A DNA stretch of 64,000 bases from Bacteroidota bacterium (GCA_016183765.1 JACPEA010000007.1:1-64000); one strand, 5' to 3'; counted from the first letter of the stretch, positions 43,309 to 52,943 are shown. Notes: generated from the sequence alone by a model not told the origin. Made by a program: numbers and translations.

Positions 43309-45906
43309 ATGAACCTGAACAATTATACCATCAAAGCCCAGGAAACCATCCAGGCTGCACAGCAGGTAGCGTTCAATAACGGTAACCCCAATATTGAGAC
43401 CAACCACCTGTTGAAAGCCTTGCTGGCAGATAAGGACAGTCCGGTAGAATTCTTGCTGAAGCGGAACAATGTGAACGTGGCATTCACCGAAACCAAAGTG
43501 GATGAAAGTATCAGCAAATTACCCAGGATACAGACCGGTGAACCTGCCCAGAGCATCAGTCGCGACCTGAATACCGTTTTCCTGAAAGCCAACAGCACAC
43601 TGAAAGAATTTAAGGATGAATTCATCAGCACGGAGCACCTGTTACTTGCCCTGTTGCAGGTGAACGATGATACCGCCAAAACCCTGAAAGCGGCTGGTCT
43701 TACGGAAAAAGGCCTGATCACGGCTATCAAAGACCTGCGCAAAGGAGATACCATACAATCGCAGACACAGGAAACCCAGTTGAATACCCTGAACAAATAT
43801 GCCAAGAACCTGAATGAAATGGCAAGGCAGGGTAAACTGGATCCCGTTATCGGCAGGGATGAAGAGATCCGGAGGACCTTGCATATTCTTACCCGCAGAA
43901 GCAAGAACAACCCGATACTGGTAGGTGAGCCCGGTGTGGGTAAAACCGCCATTGTGGAAGGACTGGCCATGCGTATCATTAACGGCGATGTGCCTGATAA
44001 CCTGCGTTCCAAAACCATTTTTGCGCTGGATATGGGGCAATTGATCGCCGGTGCCAAATACAAAGGTGAATTTGAAGAACGTTTGAAAGGAGTAGTTAAA
44101 GAAGTGTCTACCAGCGATGGGGAGATCCTCCTTTTCATCGATGAGATCCATACCCTGATCGGAGCGGGCGGGGGTGAGGGTGCGATGGATGCAGCCAATA
44201 TCCTGAAACCGGCACTGGCCCGTGGAGAATTGAGAGCCATTGGTGCCACAACCCTGAATGAGTACCAGAAATATTTTGAGAAGGATAAAGCGCTCGAACG
44301 CCGTTTCCAGAAAGTGATGATCGATGAGCCCTCTATGGAAGATGCGATCTCCATTCTGCGTGGCCTGAAAGACAGGTACGAGACCCACCACCATGTAAGG
44401 ATCAAGGATGAAGCCATTATTGCAGCGGTGGAACTGTCGAGCCGTTATATGACCGACCGGTTCCTGCCGGACAAAGCCATTGACCTGATCGATGAAAGTG
44501 CGGCCAAACTTCGACTGGAAATGAATTCAATGCCAGAGGAGCTGGATAAACTGGAGCGACAGATACGCCAGCTGGAAATTGAACGGGAAGCCATCAAACG
44601 GGAGAATGATGAGTCCAAGCTGAAAGAACTGAATGTTGATATCAGCACCCTGATGGTGGAGCGGGATACCCTGAAATCGAAATGGAAACAGGAGAAAGAG
44701 CTGGTAGAGAAGGTCCAGAATGCGAAAGCCAAAATTGAAGAGCTGAAACAACAGGCCGAACAGGCGGAGCGTAACGGCGAATATGGAAAAGTAGCTGAGA
44801 TCCGGTATGGTAAGATCAAAGAGCAGGAAGCCCTGATTACAGAGATCACCACGCAGATCGAAAGCTCCACCGATAAACGATTATTGAAGGAAGAAGTGGA
44901 TGCCGAAGATATTGCGGCCAATGTGGCCAAAGCAACAGGTATCCCGGTAGCCAAAATGCTGCAGAGCGAAAGGGAGAAATTACTGCACCTGGAGGATGAA
45001 CTGCACCATCGGGTGGTGGGGCAGGAAGAAGCCATCACAGCAGTGGCCGATGCTATCCGCAGAAGCCGCGCTGGTCTGCAGGATCCCAAGAAACCGATCG
45101 GTTCATTCATCTTCCTCGGAACCACCGGGGTGGGTAAAACAGAACTGGCCAAAGCGCTGGCCGAATACCTGTTCGATGATGAAAGTATGATGACCCGTAT
45201 TGACATGAGTGAATACCAGGAGAAACATACCGTATCAAGACTGGTGGGCGCACCTCCGGGATATGTAGGGTATGATGAGGGCGGACAACTGACCGAAGCC
45301 GTACGCCGCAAACCTTACAGCGTAGTGTTGCTGGACGAGATCGAAAAAGCACACCCGGATGTATGGAACGTATTACTGCAGGTATTGGATGATGGACGTT
45401 TGACCGATAACAAGGGACGTGTGGTGAACTTTAAGAATACCATCATCATCATGACCAGCAATATTGGTAGTCACCTGATCCAGGATGCATTTGAAAAAGT
45501 GAATGAGGACAATGTGGAAGAAGTAACAGAAACTGCCAAGGTTGAAGTGATGAACCTGCTGCGTCAAACCGTAAGACCTGAGTTCCTAAACAGGGTAGAT
45601 GAGATCATCATGTTCAGTCCGCTGATGAAAAAACAGATCCTGGGCATTGTGAAGATCCAGCTCGAAGGTCTGAAACAACTGGTAGCAGAGAATGGTATTG
45701 AACTGAATTTCAGTAAGTATTTGCTTGAGTTCCTGTCTGAACAGGGATATGATCCGCAATTTGGCGCCAGACCGCTGAAAAGACTGATCCAGAAACAGAT
45801 CATCAATACCCTGAGTAAAAGGATACTGGCAGGCGACATAGATAAAACAAAACCTGTATTGGTAGATGTGTTTGACGGGGTAGTGGTGTTCAGGAACGAA
45901 GAATAA
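43309..45906 (+). CDS. clpB: ATP-dependent disaggregase ClpB
   Basis: ClpB extracts polypeptides from aggregates together with DnaK. The 865-residue protein has the N-terminal substrate domain ([32 protein letters not shown]), AAA module 1 ([15 protein letters not shown] near residue 205, [40 protein letters not shown]), the long middle coiled coil (about 405-525), and AAA module 2 ([15 protein letters not shown] near 605, [18 protein letters not shown]). Length is normal. The 252 bases upstream show no CIRCE element. A terminator lies 24 bases beyond the stop. Confidence 0.97.
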   Translation: MNLNNYTIKAQETIQAAQQVAFNNGNPNIETNHLLKALLADKDSPVEFLLKRNNVNVAFTETKVDESISKLPRIQTGEPAQSISRDLNTVFLKANSTLKEFKDEFISTEHLLLALLQVNDDTAKTLKAAGLTEKGLITAIKDLRKGDTIQSQTQETQLNTLNKYAKNLNEMARQGKLDPVIGRDEEIRRTLHILTRRSKNNPILVGEPGVGKTAIVEGLAMRIINGDVPDNLRSKTIFALDMGQLIAGAKYKGEFEERLKGVVKEVSTSDGEILLFIDEIHTLIGAGGGEGAMDAANILKPALARGELRAIGATTLNEYQKYFEKDKALERRFQKVMIDEPSMEDAISILRGLKDRYETHHHVRIKDEAIIAAVELSSRYMTDRFLPDKAIDLIDESAAKLRLEMNSMPEELDKLERQIRQLEIEREAIKRENDESKLKELNVDISTLMVERDTLKSKWKQEKELVEKVQNAKAKIEELKQQAEQAERNGEYGKVAEIRYGKIKEQEALITEITTQIESSTDKRLLKEEVDAEDIAANVAKATGIPVAKMLQSEREKLLHLEDELHHRVVGQEEAITAVADAIRRSRAGLQDPKKPIGSFIFLGTTGVGKTELAKALAEYLFDDESMMTRIDMSEYQEKHTVSRLVGAPPGYVGYDEGGQLTEAVRRKPYSVVLLDEIEKAHPDVWNVLLQVLDDGRLTDNKGRVVNFKNTIIIMTSNIGSHLIQDAFEKVNEDNVEEVTETAKVEVMNLLRQTVRPEFLNRVDEIIMFSPLMKKQILGIVKIQLEGLKQLVAENGIELNFSKYLLEFLSEQGYDPQFGARPLKRLIQKQIINTLSKRILAGDIDKTKPVLVDVFDGVVVFRNEE

Positions 45907-45930
45907 AGCTGGGTTGTTATATAGGTTTTC

Positions 45931-45962
45931 AGGCCGGGATAGTGGTATCCCGGCCTTTGTTA
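45931..45962 (+). terminator. Terminator after clpB
   Basis: Perfect 11-bp stem AGGCCGGGATA / TATCCCGGCCT (45931-45941 with 45946-45956), 4-base loop, followed by TTTGTTA. Confidence 0.8.
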
Positions 45963-46058
45963 TAGGGTGTATTGATGGGGTTTGCTTGCGGTAAATACGC
46001 TATGTAGTATTAACCGGGCAGGTTATATTAGTTGTTGATATACGCTCATATCCCCCTT

Positions 46059-46089
46059 AATTGGAGGACGCAATTTGCGTCCTCCAATT
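46059..46089. repeat. 31-bp palindrome upstream of the ORF6N gene
   Basis: Arms AATTGGAGGACGCAA and TTGCGTCCTCCAATT (15 bases each) around a single T. It ends 27 bases before the ATG at 46117. A copy differing at one base in 31 is found inside the gene at 46318-46348. The spacing and near identity suggest a shared binding site or a copied segment. Confidence 0.85.
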
Positions 46090-46116
46090 TTAAAAACCAG
46101 GAATCAAATAAGTGTT

Positions 46117-46650
46117 ATGGATAGACATGAAATTCAGGTTGCTGACGAAGTGATCATGAACAAGATTTATCTGATAAGGAACTGTAAAGTTATGATTGAC
46201 AGGGACTTGGCTGAATTGTATGGAGTTGAGACCAAAAGGATGAAAGAGTCGGTGAGGCGGCATCTGTTACGTTTTCCGGAGGATTTTATGTTCCAGATGA
46301 ATAAGGACGAGTTCGAGAATTGGAGAACGCAATTTGCGTCCTCCAATTCTCTCAAAATGGGGCTCAGGCATTTGCCTTACTGCTTTACTGAACAAGGAGT
46401 TACTATGTTGTCCTGTATCCTGAACAGTGAGAGAGCCATCAAAGTAAACATTCAGCTGATACGGATATTTTCCCGTATGCGGGAAATGCTGTTGACGCAT
46501 AAAGACATCTTATTGCAACTGGAGAAGATCGAAAAGCGGGTTTCAGGCCATGATGAACAGATTCAGACCATCTTTCATTATCTCAAACAACTGATCAATC
46601 CTCCGCAACCTGCCAGGCAAAGAATCGGGTTCAGGCAAAATCAGGAATGA
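46117..46650 (+). CDS. ORF6N domain-containing protein
   Basis: A 177-residue protein. The N-terminal ORF6N domain (about residues 8-100; NKIYLIRNCKVMIDRDLAELYGVETKRMKESVRRHLLRFPEDFMFQM) is a putative DNA-binding module first seen in phage and virus proteins. A helical C-terminal part (ERAIKVNIQLIRIFSRMREML, KDILLQLEKIEKRVSGHDEQIQTIFHYLKQLI) follows. The role in bacteria is unsettled; the genes are often scattered in many copies in Bacteroidota. The start was set at ATG 46117, since the longer reading begins with TTG inside the upstream palindrome. A palindrome within the gene encodes NWRTQFASSNS. Confidence 0.9.
   Translation: MDRHEIQVADEVIMNKIYLIRNCKVMIDRDLAELYGVETKRMKESVRRHLLRFPEDFMFQMNKDEFENWRTQFASSNSLKMGLRHLPYCFTEQGVTMLSCILNSERAIKVNIQLIRIFSRMREMLLTHKDILLQLEKIEKRVSGHDEQIQTIFHYLKQLINPPQPARQRIGFRQNQE
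46315..46351. repeat. 37-bp imperfect palindrome inside the ORF6N gene
   Basis: Arms GAGAATTGGAGAACGCAA and TTGCGTCCTCCAATTCTC (18 bases each) around a single T, with one mismatch. It lies in the coding region and repeats the upstream palindrome with a single change, a G-to-A in the left arm. Confidence 0.85.
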
Positions 46651-46699
46651 TTTTATGTCTTCTGAAGATAAAACGGGGTATGAGAAATGTAGCCGATGA

Positions 46700-46892
46700 C
46701 TGATCTTCTTGCTGCTGATGGCAACCGCGGCCTGCTCACAACCTCCTTCGGAAAACAAATTCCGGGTATGGCAGCGATCTCACTGCGGGGTATCGTACAC
46801 CTGTTGTGCATAAGGAAGCATTCAATATTATGGTCGATCAATTTTTGAAACAACTGTATCGTTTGATCGGGGAAATCGATCGTTTTGAATAA
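46700..46892 (+). pseudogene. Decayed lipoprotein-like gene remnant
   Basis: Between the ORF6N gene and the efflux operon, 46651-46970 has no intact gene. One plus-strand frame reads like a lipoprotein signal (IFLLLMATAACSQPPSENKF) and then stops. A second frame overlaps and continues plausibly (SGYGSDLTAGYRTPVVHKEAF, then FLKQLYRLIGEIDRFE) to a TAA at 46890-46892. Joining them requires a frameshift around 46755. No family was recognised. It may be a broken gene or coincidental reading. Confidence 0.35.
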
Positions 46893-46910
46893 GGAGGTAT
46901 GAACGTGGAA

Positions 46911-46943
46911 AAACAAGGGGCAGGTACAATGTATACCTGCCCC
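46911..46943 (-). terminator. Terminator of the metal-efflux operon
   Basis: Perfect 10-bp stem GGGGCAGGTA / TACCTGCCCC (46917-46926 with 46934-46943), read on the minus strand and followed by TTGTTTTT. It is 28 bases past the stop of the adaptor gene. Confidence 0.75.
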
Positions 46944-46970
46944 TGTTGGATATCATCGGAGAATGATCGA

Positions 46971-48098
46971 TTATTCTTGCGGTTTGTTTTTAAGGGCCAT
47001 CAGCAGGGTATACGCCCCTTTGGTTACAATGTTTTTGCCTGCAAAACTGGTGCTGTTCATGATCTCTATAAAGCCATTTTCTTTGGTCCCTGTTTCAATA
47101 GCTGTCATCTGGAATTGATTGGGGGCTTTTTGTATGAATACATAGTTAACACCTTCATAAGCTATAATGGCCTCCTCGGACAATGCAGGTGATTGCTGAC
47201 TTTTTAGCTTGATCTCAGCATTCATATAAGTGCCCGGGACCAGGGTCTTGTCATAATCTTCAAAGTGGCAATGCACATCAGCGGTTCGCTCTGGGGAAAG
47301 GTCGTGACTGATGATGCTGATCTCGCAGGGATGTTTTTTTTCGGGATTGTTATTGGTATATGCCAACAATTTCTGTCCGATGGCCAGTTTGGTCAGGTCT
47401 TTTTCAAATACCTGCAGGTTCAGGTGTATATCGTCGGGGTTCACCAGTTCAAACAGGATATCAGACGGGTTTACATACTTCCCCGTATTGACCTTCACGC
47501 TCGACACAAACCCGGTAATGGGAGAGTAGATGTTGACACTCCTGGAAATATTGTTCTCCGATACCTGCTGCGGATTGACGTGGATCAGTTTCAATTTTTC
47601 AGCAATGGCACCCAGGTTGATCTTCTGGGTTTGATAATCCATCTGTGTTTGCTGGAAAATTTTATCACTGGTAGCTTTGCTCTGGTTCAGTTCTTTCTGG
47701 CGCAGGAACTCTGCTTCCAGGTATGCCAGCTTTGATTTGGTCGTTAAATAATCCTGCTGTAGCTGAATGTATTGCTGGTCTTCCATCACGCCGATCACTT
47801 CCCCTTTGCTGATGTGCATGCCCGGTAACAGTTTGGTGGAACGTAAAAAACCACCCAGCGGCATACTTACTGAGATCATGTTCTGCGGTGGTACATCTAT
47901 TTTACCACTCACTTTGATAATGGCGGATATGCTTTTCTCTTCCACTTTCCCGGTCTCTATTTTGGAAGATGCCAATTGTGCCGCTGTTAAGGTTACGAGA
48001 TTGGCCACTCCCGGTTTGGGTGTAGCGGGATCCTCCTGTTTTTTACTGCTACAGGCAGAGAGTATGATGAACAGGGAAAGGATATATATATGCTTCAT
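46971..48098 (-). CDS. RND efflux periplasmic adaptor (CusB/CzcB-like), lipoprotein
   Basis: A 375-residue membrane-fusion protein linking the RND pump to the outer-membrane channel. Signal peptide with lipobox (LSLFIILSAC, Cys16) indicates lipid anchoring. The body shows the adaptor pattern: ISVSMPLGGFLRSTKLLPGMHISKGEVIGVMEDQQYIQLQQDYL, a coiled-coil hairpin (about residues 120-180), and the barrel IYSPITGFVSSVKVNTGKYVNPSDILFELVNPDDIHLNLQVFEKDL. It starts 6 bases after the RND gene and is last in the operon. Confidence 0.92.
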   Translation of the reverse strand: MKHIYILSLFIILSACSSKKQEDPATPKPGVANLVTLTAAQLASSKIETGKVEEKSISAIIKVSGKIDVPPQNMISVSMPLGGFLRSTKLLPGMHISKGEVIGVMEDQQYIQLQQDYLTTKSKLAYLEAEFLRQKELNQSKATSDKIFQQTQMDYQTQKINLGAIAEKLKLIHVNPQQVSENNISRSVNIYSPITGFVSSVKVNTGKYVNPSDILFELVNPDDIHLNLQVFEKDLTKLAIGQKLLAYTNNNPEKKHPCEISIISHDLSPERTADVHCHFEDYDKTLVPGTYMNAEIKLKSQQSPALSEEAIIAYEGVNYVFIQKAPNQFQMTAIETGTKENGFIEIMNSTSFAGKNIVTKGAYTLLMALKNKPQE

Positions 48099-48104
48099 AT
48101 AGGA

Positions 48105-51100
48105 TTATTTTGATAATAGGTAAGTAATATGGATCAGGCTTTCGTTCAGTAGTTTCAAAGCATCCAGGTAGCTGTTCTCTATCACAATACTCTGGTTACT
48201 CAGCATTACCCATTCCAGGTAATTGATCTCACCGTTTAAGAACTGTTTATTGGCAGTCCGGGTGATCAGGCTGGCGTTGGGCAATGCCGTTTTCTCAAAA
48301 TAGGCTACCGATTGTACACCCGCTATGTATTGCGTAACCGCCGTTTTGTATTGGCTTTCCAGCGTTTGTAACTGCAACTGATAATTGGTTTCGGTGATCC
48401 TTTCATACGTCCTGGAAGAACTGATCTTCGCTTTCTGTGAGCCGGCAAAGATCGGGATACCGATGCCGATCGTGGCTGAGCTGAAACGGGTTCCGCTTCC
48501 ATACACGATATTGTCGGCGCCCACTCCACGGATACTTGTATTCAGGTAACCGATATTCAGATCGGGCAGCAACCGGGCTTTTTCCAGTTCGGTGTTGGCC
48601 GTGGCTGCTATTTTTTGTTGCTGCAGGATGGTTAGCAATGGATGTCCCGACAGGTTGCTGCTGTCCATTCCGGGCGGTACCGGCACCTTCAGTGAAACAG
48701 ATGTTGGCTCCAGCAGTTCAGTAGTATTCAGTAATAAACGGAGTTGGATATGCAGCAGTTCCATTTCTTCCTGCAGGGCTTTCAACTGCAGGTAAATATT
48801 GCCGCGTTGTGTTTCAGCCGTGGTTTTTTCCAGGATATTGGCTTCCCCTTTTTCCAGACGAAGGGAGGCTTTCCGGAGAAACTCGGCATAATTGCTGTCA
48901 GCCCTCAATAACAGCTTCTTTTTTTCCTGCAATAGGAGTATGGAATAAAAAACCTGTGTTACGGAACGTTTCAATTCTGCTTCCCTTACTGCTATATTCA
49001 GTAAAGCTGACTTCCATTCCTCCGTCAGCAGACTTTTCTGCTTTGTATATACCGTTGGAAAACTGAAAGATTGCGTAATACCGAACTTTGTATCCGTGTA
49101 ACCGCTATTGATCTGACCGGCTTCTGCCAAAATATTGGCCTTGGGTATACTGGTCGCTGTCTGAATCAGCTGTTGTTGCCACATGGCTTTCAGTTTCTCG
49201 TTTTTTACGGTCAGGTTGTTTTTTAATGCAGTGTCGATGGATGCTGCCAGGCTGATGGGTTGCTGTGCCTGTAAACCGGCTGCTGATAATAACAGCAGTC
49301 CGATCGCCATGGCAACAGTAGTATGGCCATTCCGTTTTTTCTTTTTCCGGGTACCGGATCTTTCGAAGAGGATATACATGATAGGTAAAACGAATAGGGT
49401 TAGAAATGTTGCGAGCAATAATCCCCCGATCACTACGGTGGCCAGCGGCCTTTGCACTTCCGCGCCCGCCCCGTTACTGATGGCCATGGGCAGGAAGCCG
49501 AGTGAAGCTACCAGGGCGGTCATCAACACCGGCCTTAAACGCACTTTGGTACCCATCAGCACAATATTGTGCAGGTTGGTCAGCCCCTCTTTTTTCAGGC
49601 GATTGAATTCTGCGATCAAAACGAGACCATTTAATACCGCCACCCCAAACAGGGCAATGAAACCCACGCCCGCACTGATACTGAACGGCATGCCCCTTAA
49701 GGCGAGGAAAAAGATACCTCCGATCGCCGACAAGGGGATGGCCGTATAGATCAGCAAACCGTGTTTGAGAGAGTTAAAGGCAAAATACAGCAATACCAGG
49801 ATCATGAAAAGCGATACCGGTACGGCGATGCTCAGCCTTTTCTTGGCTTCGTTCAGGTTTTCAAAAGCGCCGCCATAAGTGATGTAATATCCTTCGGGCA
49901 GTTTGATCTGTTTTTCCGCCTTCTGCTGCAGTTCCGTAACGATCGATTCCACATCTCGGTCCTTCACGTTAAAGCCGACCACGATCCTTCTTTTGGCATC
50001 CTCCCTTTGTATCTGGTTAGGGCCGTCTTTGATGGCCACTGTTGCCAGTTGCGACAAGGGGATCTGTGTACCCTGCGGAGTAGGTACCAGCAGGTTCTGC
50101 ACGTCTTCCAGGTTCCGGCGTTTGTCCATATCCAGTCTCACCACCAGGCTGAAACGTTTTTCTTCTTCAAATACCATTCCGGCAGACTGTCCTGCAAACG
50201 CTGTATTGATGATCTGGTTGATATCGGCAATATTCAACTGGTACTGCGCAATCAGTGGCCGGTTATATTCAATGATGATCTGTGGCATACCCGTTACAGG
50301 CTCAATAAATAAGCTCTGGCTTCCCTGTACCGTGTTTACGATCTTTCCCAGTTGCGCGGCATAATGTGCCAGTGTGTCAAGGTTCTCGCCAAAGATCTTG
50401 CATACCACATCCTGCCTGGCGCCTGTCATCAATTCATTAAAGCGCATTTGTACCGGGAACTGGAAACCCGTAGTGATACCCGGAACTTCCTGCAATGCTT
50501 CGCCCATTTTCTGCGACATTTCCTTGAATGTTTTGGCCGAAGTCCATTCTTCCTTGTCTTTCAGGATCACCATCAGGTCGCTGGCTTCCATGGGCATGGG
50601 GTCGGTGGGGATTTCACCGCTACCGATCTTGGTCACCACTTTCTCCACTTCCGGGAACCTTGTTTTTAAGATATGTGCAGCTTTTTGTGTGCTTTCAATC
50701 GTAGTGGTCAGGTTACTACCGGTAAGGACCCTGGTTTCTACCGCAAAATCGCCTTCTTCCAGGGCCGGAATAAATTCGCCACCCATCCGGGTCAGGGTAT
50801 AAATGGCCAGTATGAACAGGCTGACAACGAAGGCCAGTATGGTTTTAGGAATGCGCAGCAACCGGGCCAGCGCATGCTGGTAGATCCGCTCCAGCCGGAA
50901 CATCAGCTTATCAGACAGGTTGGTCTTGTGTGAGATCTTTTTGCTCAGTACCAGTGAACTCATCATCGGTATGTAAGTGAGCGACAGGATGAATGCACCG
51001 AACAGGGCAAAAGCCACGGTTTGCGCCATGGGTTTGAACATTTTTCCCTCAATTCCCTGTAAAGTGAAAATGGGGAGATATACGATCAGGATAATGATCT

Positions 51101-52466
51101 GCCCGAATACGGCGCTATTCATCATTTTTCCTGCCGATAGGTTCACCTGGTCATCCATATCTTTTTGTGATAGCTGCGTAATGCTGGCGAATTTCTTGCT
51201 GTGCGTAAGCTGGTGCATCACCGCTTCTACAATGATCACGGCTCCGTCTACGATCAATCCAAAGTCGAGGGCCCCGAGACTCATCAGGTTGCCACTTACA
51301 CCAAACAGGTTCATCAGTATGATCGCTACCAGCATGGATAATGGGATGACAGAAGCCACCAGTAAACCTGCGCGAATATTTCCCAGAAAGAGCACCAGGA
51401 TGAAAACCACGATCAATGCGCCTTCCATCAGGTTTTTGGTTACCGTGCCAATGGCATGGTTCACCATCTTTGTCCGGTCCAGGAAGGGTTCGATCACCAC
51501 ACCCTTGGGCATGGTTTTTTGGATCTGTGCTACCCGCTCTTTTACATTCTTGATGACCTCGCTGCTGTTGGCGCCTTTCAGCATCATAACAACGGCACCG
51601 GCAACTTCGCCCTTGTCGTTGTAACACATGGCGCCATACCGGGTGGCATAACCGGTTTTGATCTCTGCTATATCGCGCAGGAACAAAGGGGTTCCGTTCG
51701 AAGTGGCCTTCACAGCAATATTGCCCAGATCTTCCGTGGAACCGATCAGGCCTTCGCTTCGGATGAACAGTACAGTAGCTCCTTTTTCAATATAAGCACC
51801 ACCGGTGTTCTGGTTGTTTTTTTCCAGTGTGGTGAATATATCCCGGATATTGAGCTGGTAAGATTGCAGTTTGTTGGGGTTGACCGCGATCTCGTATTGT
51901 TTCAGGTTACCGCCAAAACTGCTGACTTCGGCCACTCCTTTTACGCCCAGCAACTGGCGGCGTACGATCCAGTCCTGGATAGTGCGGAGTTGGGTTGCAT
52001 CGTATTTATTTTCATAGCCTTCTTCCGGCCTTACCACGTATTGGTAGATCTCGCCCAATCCGGTACTGATGGGACCCAGTTCAGGTGTTCCGATGCCCGG
52101 AGGGATCAGTCCCTGTATTTTCTGCAGGCGCTCAGCTACCTGTTGCCTGGCCCAGTAGATATCTGTTGCATCATCAAATACGATGGTAACGAGTGAGAGG
52201 CCGAAACGGGAGAAACTTCGGATCTCCAGCATGCCTTTGATATTACTGTTGGCTTGTTCTATGGGAAATGTGACCAGTCTTTCAATATCGGTAGCCCCGA
52301 ACGAGGGAGCTACGGTAATTACCTGCACCTGGTTATTGGTAATATCCGGTACAGCGTCAATAGGTAGTTTGGTGGTTTCATAGATACCAAAACCCACCAG
52401 CGTCAGTACAAATAGTCCGATGATGAGTTTATTGCGAATCGAGAACCCGATTATCTTGGTTAGCAT
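48105..52466 (-). CDS. CzcA/CusA-type heavy-metal RND pump fused to a TolC/CzcC-type outer-membrane channel
   Basis: A 1453-residue chain. Residues 1-1040 are an HME-RND pump: IIGFSIRNKLIIGLFVLTLVGFGIYETTKLPIDAVPDITNNQVQV and the family motif DFGLIVDGAVIIVEA in membrane helix 4, which is the CzcA-type (divalent cation) pattern rather than the CusA pattern. After a basic stretch (RKKKKRNG) comes a signal-peptide-like segment VAMAIGLLLLSAAGLQA ending near residue 1067. Residues 1068-1453 are a TolC/CzcC-type outer-membrane factor (SLAASIDTALKNNLTVKNEKLKA, EKARLLPDLNIGY). The internal signal could be cut so that pump and channel separate. Likely substrates are Zn, Co, Cd or Cu; specificity is inferred. 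Confidence 0.93.
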   Translation of the reverse strand: MLTKIIGFSIRNKLIIGLFVLTLVGFGIYETTKLPIDAVPDITNNQVQVITVAPSFGATDIERLVTFPIEQANSNIKGMLEIRSFSRFGLSLVTIVFDDATDIYWARQQVAERLQKIQGLIPPGIGTPELGPISTGLGEIYQYVVRPEEGYENKYDATQLRTIQDWIVRRQLLGVKGVAEVSSFGGNLKQYEIAVNPNKLQSYQLNIRDIFTTLEKNNQNTGGAYIEKGATVLFIRSEGLIGSTEDLGNIAVKATSNGTPLFLRDIAEIKTGYATRYGAMCYNDKGEVAGAVVMMLKGANSSEVIKNVKERVAQIQKTMPKGVVIEPFLDRTKMVNHAIGTVTKNLMEGALIVVFILVLFLGNIRAGLLVASVIPLSMLVAIILMNLFGVSGNLMSLGALDFGLIVDGAVIIVEAVMHQLTHSKKFASITQLSQKDMDDQVNLSAGKMMNSAVFGQIIILIVYLPIFTLQGIEGKMFKPMAQTVAFALFGAFILSLTYIPMMSSLVLSKKISHKTNLSDKLMFRLERIYQHALARLLRIPKTILAFVVSLFILAIYTLTRMGGEFIPALEEGDFAVETRVLTGSNLTTTIESTQKAAHILKTRFPEVEKVVTKIGSGEIPTDPMPMEASDLMVILKDKEEWTSAKTFKEMSQKMGEALQEVPGITTGFQFPVQMRFNELMTGARQDVVCKIFGENLDTLAHYAAQLGKIVNTVQGSQSLFIEPVTGMPQIIIEYNRPLIAQYQLNIADINQIINTAFAGQSAGMVFEEEKRFSLVVRLDMDKRRNLEDVQNLLVPTPQGTQIPLSQLATVAIKDGPNQIQREDAKRRIVVGFNVKDRDVESIVTELQQKAEKQIKLPEGYYITYGGAFENLNEAKKRLSIAVPVSLFMILVLLYFAFNSLKHGLLIYTAIPLSAIGGIFFLALRGMPFSISAGVGFIALFGVAVLNGLVLIAEFNRLKKEGLTNLHNIVLMGTKVRLRPVLMTALVASLGFLPMAISNGAGAEVQRPLATVVIGGLLLATFLTLFVLPIMYILFERSGTRKKKKRNGHTTVAMAIGLLLLSAAGLQAQQPISLAASIDTALKNNLTVKNEKLKAMWQQQLIQTATSIPKANILAEAGQINSGYTDTKFGITQSFSFPTVYTKQKSLLTEEWKSALLNIAVREAELKRSVTQVFYSILLLQEKKKLLLRADSNYAEFLRKASLRLEKGEANILEKTTAETQRGNIYLQLKALQEEMELLHIQLRLLLNTTELLEPTSVSLKVPVPPGMDSSNLSGHPLLTILQQQKIAATANTELEKARLLPDLNIGYLNTSIRGVGADNIVYGSGTRFSSATIGIGIPIFAGSQKAKISSSRTYERITETNYQLQLQTLESQYKTAVTQYIAGVQSVAYFEKTALPNASLITRTANKQFLNGEINYLEWVMLSNQSIVIENSYLDALKLLNESLIHITYLLSK

Positions 52467-52505
52467 GATTTTGTTGATCGTTTTTGTTAGCGTAATTGCA
52501 TACAG

Positions 52506-52540
52506 GGTATCGCAAACACACGGGGTGTTTGCCTGATACC
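52506..52540. promoter_or_regulatory. Strong hairpin upstream of the RND pump gene
   Basis: GGTATC and GCAAACAC pair with GTGTTTGC and GATACC (52506-52519 with 52525-52540), a 14-bp stem with a 2-base bulge around a 5-base loop. It lies between the small gene ending at 52557 and the pump start at 52466. No T run follows, so a processing or control element is more likely than a terminator. Confidence 0.5.
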
Positions 52541-52556
52541 ATTACCAGTAGTCAGA

Positions 52557-52943
52557 TCAACAGCTTTTGGGGGGGTGCCAGATAGTAGACAAAAATGAAG
52601 CACCTGTAAATGTCTCATCTAACAAAGGAAAATGTCTGGAGTTGCTGGTAACAGGTTTGTGGATTTCTGTAGAATGATTGTTGGGTACAAACGCACCAAT
52701 TACCGCATTGATGCAACCATCATGCGATTTAAACGGCAATTTCATGTCCTTGGCATAATCCGAATCTTTCTCAGTGGTAGGGGTGTAATGCAGGCAGAGA
52801 AACTCCCAAAGGGTCAGATCACTTTTTTTCTGTTTGTGTTCGATAAAATGTTCCACCAGCAGCGGTAATTTAACCAACTGGTACATTTCCGTTGTGGAAA
52901 ACAGGTAAATGGAAAGGAACGATATGGCGATCAGCCTTTTCAA
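52557..52943 (-). CDS. Small membrane-anchored hypothetical protein preceding the metal pump
   Basis: A protein of 128 residues if it starts at the TTG at 52943 (KRLIAISFLSIYLFSTTEMYQLVKLPLLVEHFIEHK), or 140 residues from a TTG at 52979; no ATG fits. An N-terminal hydrophobic segment is followed by a His-, Cys- and Asp-containing periplasmic part (DLTLWEFLCLHYTPTTEKDSDYAKDMKLPF, then HDGCINAV and HSTEIHKP). The same kind of small gene often precedes this pump type in Bacteroidota, suggesting a metal-binding or sensing role. That is inferred from position only. Confidence 0.6.
   Translation of the reverse strand: MKRLIAISFLSIYLFSTTEMYQLVKLPLLVEHFIEHKQKKSDLTLWEFLCLHYTPTTEKDSDYAKDMKLPFKSHDGCINAVIGAFVPNNHSTEIHKPVTSNSRHFPLLDETFTGASFLSTIWHPPKSC

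Noticed and set aside
43323..44417. Long minus-strand open frames opposite clpB (also 44445-45311)
   Set aside because: They lie entirely antisense to a clearly identified, full-length clpB and show Ser/Arg-rich low-complexity translations typical of shadow frames.
46653..46916. An 87-codon minus-strand frame in the gene-free stretch after the ORF6N gene
   Set aside because: It spans the terminator-side DNA and has no signal, domain or upstream promoter. The plus-strand remnant reading explains the region better, though weakly.
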